From contig JBKJRD010000080.1 in NCBI GenBank assembly GCA_046594885.1, positions 1 through 50,250 on the forward strand: a stretch of 50,250 nt of DNA, given 5' to 3'. The translations under genes and the position numbers were made by a program. This document shows positions 45,034 to 50,250 of this stretch, one piece after another. The notes beneath the pieces are model-generated. The model was not told the origin of the DNA, ran no database searches, and was given only the letters and a program-made list of their open reading frames with translations. Positions within the stretch are counted from its first letter, which is position 1, and every line of letters starts with the position of its first letter. Origin of the DNA: Methylotenera_A sp046594885 (GTDB taxonomy: Bacteria; Pseudomonadota; Gammaproteobacteria; Burkholderiales; Methylophilaceae).

Positions 45034-45390
45034 TTAATTCATTAATCTTAAACACAAGGGGTAGCGATAGGTTTCGCCCTTACTGGTAGATATGGCGGCG
45101 ATAATGCAAAAAACAACGTTTAACAGCCAAACCAGCGGTATCAAAATAAAGCCGATTAATATCCACACCAAAATGCCTGCTACAAACTGTGCGATTAACA
45201 TGGTAATTTGAAAATTAAGCGCTTCTTTGGCTTGGTCATTCAAATAAGCGCTATCGTCTTTTTTCACAATCCATACAATTAATGCAGGAATAAATGAAAA
45301 AACTGTACCGCCAAGATGCGTGATGGTGGCGATGTTTTTTTCGTCATTTGTAGGTGTTAAGTCTTGAGATACGATTATTTCTGTAGCCAT
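45034..45390 (-). CDS. DUF4870 domain-containing membrane protein
   Basis: A 118-residue protein with three hydrophobic segments (about 22-40, 57-78 and 79-100), with KEALNFQITMLIAQF in the middle, matching the DUF4870 family of small integral membrane proteins. Function unknown. It lies between prlC and ptsI; spacing of 18 bases to the EI gene suggests possible co-transcription. RBS is AGGAAT. Confidence 0.85.
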   Translation of the reverse strand: MATEIIVSQDLTPTNDEKNIATITHLGGTVFSFIPALIVWIVKKDDSAYLNDQAKEALNFQITMLIAQFVAGILVWILIGFILIPLVWLLNVVFCIIAAISTSKGETYRYPLCLRLMN

Positions 45391-45408
45391 ATTGATTCCT
45401 TATTTACA

Positions 45409-47172
45409 TTAATGCAGATTAAATTTAGCAATGATTGGTTCAATTTTTTCAATATCGGTATGACTTAACACCTTGCGGGCATGCAAGTTCAAAGCGGCCA
45501 TTTCACTGTGTAACACTTGTTGCTTTACGCTTAAAATATTGCTGGGATGCATGGATAATTGGCGCAAACCCATGCCAATTAATAACTTGGTCAATTTTGC
45601 GTCCCCCGCCATTTCGCCGCACACTGCAACCGATTTACCCAATTTAGCGCCTGCTTTAATGGTCATCGAAATCAGCTTTAAAACTGCTGGATGCAGCGCA
45701 TTGTATAGATGCGCAACCGCATCATCGGTGCGGTCAATCGCCAGCGTGTATTGAATCAAATCGTTGGTGCCAATCGACATAAAGTCTAGTTCTTTGGCAA
45801 ATGCTTCGGCATTAATCGCTGCCGCAGGCACTTCAATCATGCCGCCTAAAGCAATATTTTCGTTAAACGGAATATTTTGCTTGCGCAAACTCGCTTTCGC
45901 TCGCTCTAACAATACCTTGGTTTGGCGTAATTCAGATAGCGTGGACAACATGGGAATTAAAATTTTAATATTGCCGTAATGTGAAGCGCGTAAAAGTGCG
46001 CGCAATTGCGTATTAAAAATCTGCGGCTCGCTTAAACACAAACGCACCGCGCGCAAACCCAGCGCTGGATTCGCACAATCACTCACTGCATCGGGGTTCA
46101 TTTGCTTATCCGCACCTAAATCAAGTGTGCGAATCGTGACAGGCATGCCTTTCATAGCCTCGGCCACTTGTTTATAAGCCAAAAATTGCTCTTCCTCATT
46201 TGGCATTTCACGCTTATTCATAAACAAAAATTCGGTGCGATATAGCCCAATACCCGTGGCACCTGAGGCTTTAACCGCAATCACATCTTCTGGCACTTCA
46301 ATATTGGCTTGCAATTCAATCGCCATGCCACACATGGTGACGGCTTTGGTGGATTTAATGCGTTGTAATTTTTGCTGTTCCAGCTCCCATTGTTCTTGGC
46401 GCAACTTATATTCGGCCAAAATGGCTTTGCTTGGGTTAACAATCACCACGCCCAAGCTTCCATCCACAATAATCAGTTCATTATCGTTAATTAAGTCGCG
46501 CGCGCGCTGTAAAGCCACAATAGAAGGAATATTTAAACTGCGCGCCAAAATGGCAGTATGTGAGGTAGCGCCGCCCACATCAGTAATAAATGCAGCAAAA
46601 TGATGCTGTTTGAATTGAATCGCGTCTGCAGGCGAAATATCATGCGCCACCAAAATGGTGACATTTTCTTGCTGTTTAACTGTATTTTGATTGGGAGATT
46701 GGTTGGGGTGGCCCAGTAAAACCTTAATCACCCGCTCTACCACCTGCACCACATCATGCTTACGTTCGCGCAAATACGCATCTTCAATCGCTTCAAATTG
46801 CGCCACAATGTCATCCATTTGCAGCTTAATCGCCCACTCGGCATTGCATTGCTCTGTGCGGATAATCTCTTTGGGGATTTCAGATAATGACTTGTCTGCC
46901 AGCATAATCAGATGTGTGTTAATAAAGGCAGTAATTTCAGCAGGCGCGTTTTTAGATAGCGATGCGCGAATCGCTATTAAATCTTTTTTAACCGTTTCTA
47001 TTGCGCTGTCAAAACGATTAATTTCATCCTCAATTAAATGCTTGGGTAATTGGTAATGCACCACTTCGAGCAAAGCGTTAGAAACCAAATGTGCGCGACC
47101 AATTGCAATGCCGCTAGATACACCAATGCCATGGATACTAAAGCTCGATTGCTGACTAGACAGCTCAGACAA
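45409..47172 (-). CDS. ptsI: Phosphoenolpyruvate-protein phosphotransferase (PTS Enzyme I)
   Basis: A 587-residue cytoplasmic enzyme passing phosphate from PEP to HPr. The active His lies in GGATSHTAILARSL; the C-terminal PEP-binding barrel has GIGLYRTEFLF, NPALGLRAVRLC and VCGEMAGD. There is no GAF domain, so it is the standard rather than the nitrogen-type Enzyme I. It follows ptsH by two bases. With no sugar permease in the window, the system looks regulatory. Confidence 0.96.
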   Translation of the reverse strand: MSELSSQQSSFSIHGIGVSSGIAIGRAHLVSNALLEVVHYQLPKHLIEDEINRFDSAIETVKKDLIAIRASLSKNAPAEITAFINTHLIMLADKSLSEIPKEIIRTEQCNAEWAIKLQMDDIVAQFEAIEDAYLRERKHDVVQVVERVIKVLLGHPNQSPNQNTVKQQENVTILVAHDISPADAIQFKQHHFAAFITDVGGATSHTAILARSLNIPSIVALQRARDLINDNELIIVDGSLGVVIVNPSKAILAEYKLRQEQWELEQQKLQRIKSTKAVTMCGMAIELQANIEVPEDVIAVKASGATGIGLYRTEFLFMNKREMPNEEEQFLAYKQVAEAMKGMPVTIRTLDLGADKQMNPDAVSDCANPALGLRAVRLCLSEPQIFNTQLRALLRASHYGNIKILIPMLSTLSELRQTKVLLERAKASLRKQNIPFNENIALGGMIEVPAAAINAEAFAKELDFMSIGTNDLIQYTLAIDRTDDAVAHLYNALHPAVLKLISMTIKAGAKLGKSVAVCGEMAGDAKLTKLLIGMGLRQLSMHPSNILSVKQQVLHSEMAALNLHARKVLSHTDIEKIEPIIAKFNLH

Positions 47173-47174
47173 GA

Positions 47175-47444
47175 CTATTCGCCTTCGCCAAAATAATCGT
47201 TAATTAATGCTTGCAAGGCTGCGATTGCTGCTGCTTCATCCACACCTTGCGCCTCTATAGTAATGACTGAATCTTTTGCTGCCGCCAACATCATCACACC
47301 CATAATACTTTTGGCATTGACGCGCCGCTCATTTTTTTCGATCCAGATTTCGCATTGAAATTGACTGGCCGTTTGGGTTAACTTGCTGCTGGCACGTGCG
47401 TGCAAGCCCAGTTTATTGATAATGGTGATTTCTTGTTTAATCAT
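47175..47444 (-). CDS. ptsH: Phosphocarrier protein HPr
   Basis: An 89-residue phosphocarrier. The active His is H15 in GLHARASSKL and the regulatory serine is S46 in NAKSIMGVMMLAA, the target of HprK encoded nearby. Both sites are intact, so it can be phosphorylated by Enzyme I and by HprK. It lies 21 bases after the EIIA gene. Confidence 0.97.
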   Translation of the reverse strand: MIKQEITIINKLGLHARASSKLTQTASQFQCEIWIEKNERRVNAKSIMGVMMLAAAKDSVITIEAQGVDEAAAIAALQALINDYFGEGE

Positions 47445-47465
47445 TTTTTTGCTCTTAAGGTTTGA

Positions 47466-47888
47466 TTATTTTCGATTGGCTACATGATAATGTTCACAGC
47501 TTAATTCAGTAAATCGTACAACACCTTCACGGCCGCCACTAATGGCTTTTTCCATACACACTTTAATACCCGATTCGCGATAATTCAGTACGCGAACTAA
47601 CATAGGTAAATTAACGCCCGCGATACCTTCTACAACATTAGGCGTTAATAATTTAAGCACCATATTGCAAGGCGTGGCGCCATACATATCGGAGAGCACC
47701 AAAACGCCATCACCTGTATTGAGCTTTTTAACCAGCGCTTGCGCTTGCGGCAATAAGGCGCTGGGGTCGTCATTGGTTGCCACTTCCAAAGCATCAATTT
47801 GCGGCGGGCGTTTGCCCAGCACATGGCTTGCGCAGTGAATCAAGCTTTCGCCCAAATTACCATGCGCAATGACTAAAAGTCCAATCAT
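47466..47888 (-). CDS. PTS mannose-type IIA component
   Basis: A 140-residue EIIA-Man domain protein. The phosphorylatable His is H9 in LLVIAHGNLGESLI; ATPCNMVLKLL and VEGIAGVNLPMLVRVL are further family features. No IIB, IIC or IID partner is present, so it accepts phosphate for a regulatory rather than transport purpose. It sits between rapZ and ptsH, as in many betaproteobacteria. Confidence 0.94.
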   Translation of the reverse strand: MIGLLVIAHGNLGESLIHCASHVLGKRPPQIDALEVATNDDPSALLPQAQALVKKLNTGDGVLVLSDMYGATPCNMVLKLLTPNVVEGIAGVNLPMLVRVLNYRESGIKVCMEKAISGGREGVVRFTELSCEHYHVANRK

Positions 47889-47946
47889 GTTACTTTTCTA
47901 CTTTCTAACGGGTTAAGTTAATCTCGCTTACTCACACTAACAGCTA

Positions 47947-48816
47947 TCATGAGTGAAGCTCGCGATGCCGAATAATCACTTGTTGCTTATGTTCAAAATC
48001 CGCACGTCCAAAATACCAGGCCAGTTGCTCGACAAAATAAACAGAGCGGTGTTGACCGCCTGTGCAGCCAATCGCCACGGTTAAATAGCTGCGATTATCC
48101 TGAATAAAACTAGGCAGCCACTTTTCTACATAATGCGTAATATCGGCCAGCATTTCAATCGCCGCAGGCTGTTTTTGCAAAAAAGCTTGCACGGCAGCAT
48201 CTTTACCTGTCAATGGTCTTAAAATCGTATCGTAATGGGGGTTAGGCAAACTGCGTACATCAAATACAAAATCTGCATCCAGCGGAATGCCGTTTTTAAA
48301 GCCAAATGAAGTAAACAGTAGAACTAGGCTACCACTGCTGGCATCGGATTGACTTTCATGTTTGAGCAAATCACGGATATGATTTCTGAGTGCATTGGCA
48401 CTTAAATTACTGGTATCGATATGGTGGCCAAGCGCAGCAACGCCAGCCAGCAATTCGCGTTCGTTGGCAATGCTTTCGGCCAGCGTAGTGCTTTGATTAC
48501 TTAACGGATGTTTGCGCCGCGTTTCTGAAAAGCGTTTAACCAGCGTTTCGACAGCAGATTCTAAAAACCATACTTGCACATGATTACCATCGGTTTTCAA
48601 ACTTTCAATCGCCTTGGGCAAAGCTTCTAAAGCCGCGCTGCGGCTATCTATACTAATGGCGATTTTGCTGTGATTGGTTGCGTTAAGATGCTGTGAAATT
48701 TGTGGCAATAAGGTAGCGGGCAAATTATCAATGCAATAAAAGTTGCTATCTTCTAATACGCGCAACACAATACTTTTACCAGAGCCAGACAGACCGGTGA
48801 CGATAATAATTTGCAT
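47947..48816 (-). CDS. rapZ: RNase adapter protein RapZ (YvcJ family)
   Basis: A 289-residue nucleotide-binding protein. Walker A is GLSGSGKS (8-15), followed by FYCIDNLPATLL; the C-terminal half contains FTSFGFKNGIP, DVRSLPNPHY and GCTGGQHRSVYF. In E. coli RapZ controls decay of GlmZ and so glucosamine-6-phosphate synthesis. The ATG shares a base with the hprK stop (TAATG), indicating coupling. Its position here is conserved beside hprK. Confidence 0.96.
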   Translation of the reverse strand: MQIIIVTGLSGSGKSIVLRVLEDSNFYCIDNLPATLLPQISQHLNATNHSKIAISIDSRSAALEALPKAIESLKTDGNHVQVWFLESAVETLVKRFSETRRKHPLSNQSTTLAESIANERELLAGVAALGHHIDTSNLSANALRNHIRDLLKHESQSDASSGSLVLLFTSFGFKNGIPLDADFVFDVRSLPNPHYDTILRPLTGKDAAVQAFLQKQPAAIEMLADITHYVEKWLPSFIQDNRSYLTVAIGCTGGQHRSVYFVEQLAWYFGRADFEHKQQVIIRHRELHS

Positions 48817-49868
48817 TATCTTGCCTGCTTAACTATTGATTTTTTTGCCAGTTTTTCTGTCGATTTTTCTGCTCGTATTTCCGCTCGATTTTGCACTAAT
48901 TTTGGGGTTAAGTTTATGGCGTTGTCTTTACTGGCTTTTTGCATCATCTGTTTTTGCCGTTGGGTGAGTTGTTTCGTTGCATTAAATCCGCGCAGCAATA
49001 GCATATGATTACGCACTGCAACTTCTAGCAAAACCGCAATATTACGACCCGCTGCAATCGGTATATGGACTTTGGTCACATCTACCCCCAGCACACATTC
49101 GTGCTGGGTTTTTGTGTTAAGCCTATCTAACTTAAGGGGATTCAAGGTATCTGCAAGCTCTAATTGAATAATTAAATCTAGCGGTTTGGTTGGTTTAACT
49201 GCATTATCACCAAAAAGCGCCCGAATATTTAAGATGCCTAACCCACGCACCTCTAGAAAATCTTGTAATAATGCTGGGCATCGGCCTTCAATGCGTTCTG
49301 GTGATATTTTAAAAAAGTCGACAATATCATCTGCCACCAAACGATGACCGCGTGTGATTAATTCAAGCGCTAGCTCACTTTTACCAATAGCGGCATCGCC
49401 TTTAATTAACACGCCAAAGCCTTGCACTTCTATAAAAACACCATGCAAAGTAGTGGTTTCTGCCATCACCATTTTCAAATAATGGCTTAATAAATCCATT
49501 AACTGCGGGCTTTGCATGGGCGTGGCAAACAAAGGAATGTGGTGGTGATTGGCTGCTGAAATTAACTCTTTGGGCGCTTTTTCGCCGTTGGCAACAATCA
49601 CTGCAGCTAGGTCAGCTGCATATAAATTAGTAATTGCCTGTTGCATGGCAATAATACTTAACGAGTTTAAATAGTCCATTTCTGCACAGCCCAACACTTG
49701 CACGCGGTTTGGATGCACGAAATTCAAATGTCCAACCAAAGCCAACGATGGCTTGGTGACTTTTTCGGAATTAAGTTGATTATTGCCGCCATCAAGCCCT
49801 GCTATCCAGTTTAGCTTCAGCTTGAGGCGGGTTTGTTTGAATAAATCGGCTACGTTAATTTGAGCCAT
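48816..49868 (-). CDS. hprK: HPr kinase/phosphorylase with a basic C-terminal extension
   Basis: A 350-residue enzyme that phosphorylates HPr at S46 and also removes the phosphate. The N-terminal domain spans about 1-130; Walker A is GDAAIGKSE at 157-165, and the HprK signature EVRGLGILNIRALFG lies near 207-221. The C-terminal 35 or so residues (from about 315) are an extra Lys/Glu/Ala-rich tail not part of the known fold. Usual length is about 310-320. It follows hpf by 12 bases. Confidence 0.95.
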   Translation of the reverse strand: MAQINVADLFKQTRLKLKLNWIAGLDGGNNQLNSEKVTKPSLALVGHLNFVHPNRVQVLGCAEMDYLNSLSIIAMQQAITNLYAADLAAVIVANGEKAPKELISAANHHHIPLFATPMQSPQLMDLLSHYLKMVMAETTTLHGVFIEVQGFGVLIKGDAAIGKSELALELITRGHRLVADDIVDFFKISPERIEGRCPALLQDFLEVRGLGILNIRALFGDNAVKPTKPLDLIIQLELADTLNPLKLDRLNTKTQHECVLGVDVTKVHIPIAAGRNIAVLLEVAVRNHMLLLRGFNATKQLTQRQKQMMQKASKDNAINLTPKLVQNRAEIRAEKSTEKLAKKSIVKQAR

Positions 49869-49880
49869 AAATGATTAGGT

Positions 49881-50243
49881 TTAGTTAAGAGATTGATTTT
49901 CGTCAACGCTTTGATGTTGACCGATATCTTGATGTTTTACTGCACCATTGGCTTTATGATGACTGCCCAATTTCTCTTTGTGTTTAACGACTTGGCGGTC
50001 TAGTTTGTCCGTCAACATGTCAATCGCGCTATACATGTTTTCATCGATGCACTCAGCGTGTAAATCATTGCCGGGTACGTGTAATGTAGCCTCTACTTTT
50101 TGAGCGAGTTTTTCTACACTCATGGTAACTTTTACGTCAATCACATGATCAAAATGATTGCGAATTCTAACAAGCTTGCTTTGCACATACTCACGCATGG
50201 CAGGTGTAATTTCTAAGTGATGCCCAGTTAATTGTAAATTCAT
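49881..50243 (-). CDS. hpf: Ribosome hibernation promoting factor, short form
   Basis: A 120-residue HPF/YfiA protein: MNLQLTGHHLEITPAMREYV, KVTMSVEKLAQKVEATLHVP, and a helix with DMLTDKLDRQVVKHKEKLG. The tail (about 94-120) is rich in His and Gln. It binds the ribosome in stationary phase. In related genomes rpoN lies upstream and ptsN downstream; ptsN is absent here, and rpoN would lie past the right edge. The ATG is near the window end and complete. Confidence 0.95.
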   Translation of the reverse strand: MNLQLTGHHLEITPAMREYVQSKLVRIRNHFDHVIDVKVTMSVEKLAQKVEATLHVPGNDLHAECIDENMYSAIDMLTDKLDRQVVKHKEKLGSHHKANGAVKHQDIGQHQSVDENQSLN

Positions 50244-50250
50244 GACTTGC

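Noticed and set aside
1..50250. CRISPR array, tRNA or rRNA genes, insertion sequences
   Set aside because: No regularly spaced repeats, no cloverleaf-like segments in the gaps that I could identify, and no transposase-like proteins.

Overview
The window looks like a chromosomal segment of a betaproteobacterium, most likely a Methylophilaceae methylotroph of the Methylotenera type. This is an inference. It rests on the moderately AT-rich composition and TTA-leucine-rich codon use, an SAH riboswitch ahead of ahcY, the 6S RNA gene after zapA, the conserved lysM-dprA-smg versus def-fmt-htpX-rsmB-ntrYX arrangement, the hpf-hprK-rapZ-PTS cluster, and a methylotroph-style sucrose operon (fructokinase, sucrose-phosphate synthase/phosphatase, amylosucrase). 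I found no rRNA, tRNA, CRISPR array, insertion sequence or prophage.

Layout. 1-2450: a BtuB-like TonB receptor under a cobalamin riboswitch, followed by the start of a membrane protein cut by the window edge. 2541-3454: zapB-like and zapA behind a 20-bp palindrome, then 6S RNA. 3455-3829: a gene-free stretch with intergenic repeats. 3830-10233: DUF2237, EVE, beta-propeller lipoprotein, ilvA, rpiA, phoU and an MscS channel. 10279-15347: the sucrose operon. 15563-17238: a MarR regulator with a palindromic operator, yggX, dgkA and an unlisted small membrane ORF. 17351-22895: a metal and oxidative-stress block (ZnuD-like receptor, DUF2946-like protein, ankB, katB, sodB). 23017-25509: xerC, DUF484 and dapF.

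25670-29894: the SAM cycle (metK, SAH riboswitch, ahcY, a small membrane protein, metF). 29932-32717: smg, dprA and a LysM protein, divergent from def-fmt-htpX-rsmB-DUF4390-ntrY-ntrX (32896-40825). 40854-42884: xth, then a small accessory patch with a DUF4160 protein, a frameshifted small gene and a 75-aa partner. 42972-50243: an M3 peptidase, DUF4870, and a regulatory PTS: EI, HPr, EIIA-Man, RapZ, HprK and HPF.

The most notable unexplained signal is not a gene. The heptamer GTTAAGT/ACTTAAC occurs about fifty times by hand count, is strongly concentrated in intergenic DNA, and is sometimes arranged as inverted pairs forming terminator-like hairpins. Other points of interest are an NtrX-type regulator whose AAA+ domain has lost Walker A and GAFTGA, perfect palindromes in the zapBA and marR promoter regions, a paired metal-type operator before the ZnuD-like operon, and a gene broken by a single base near 42230.
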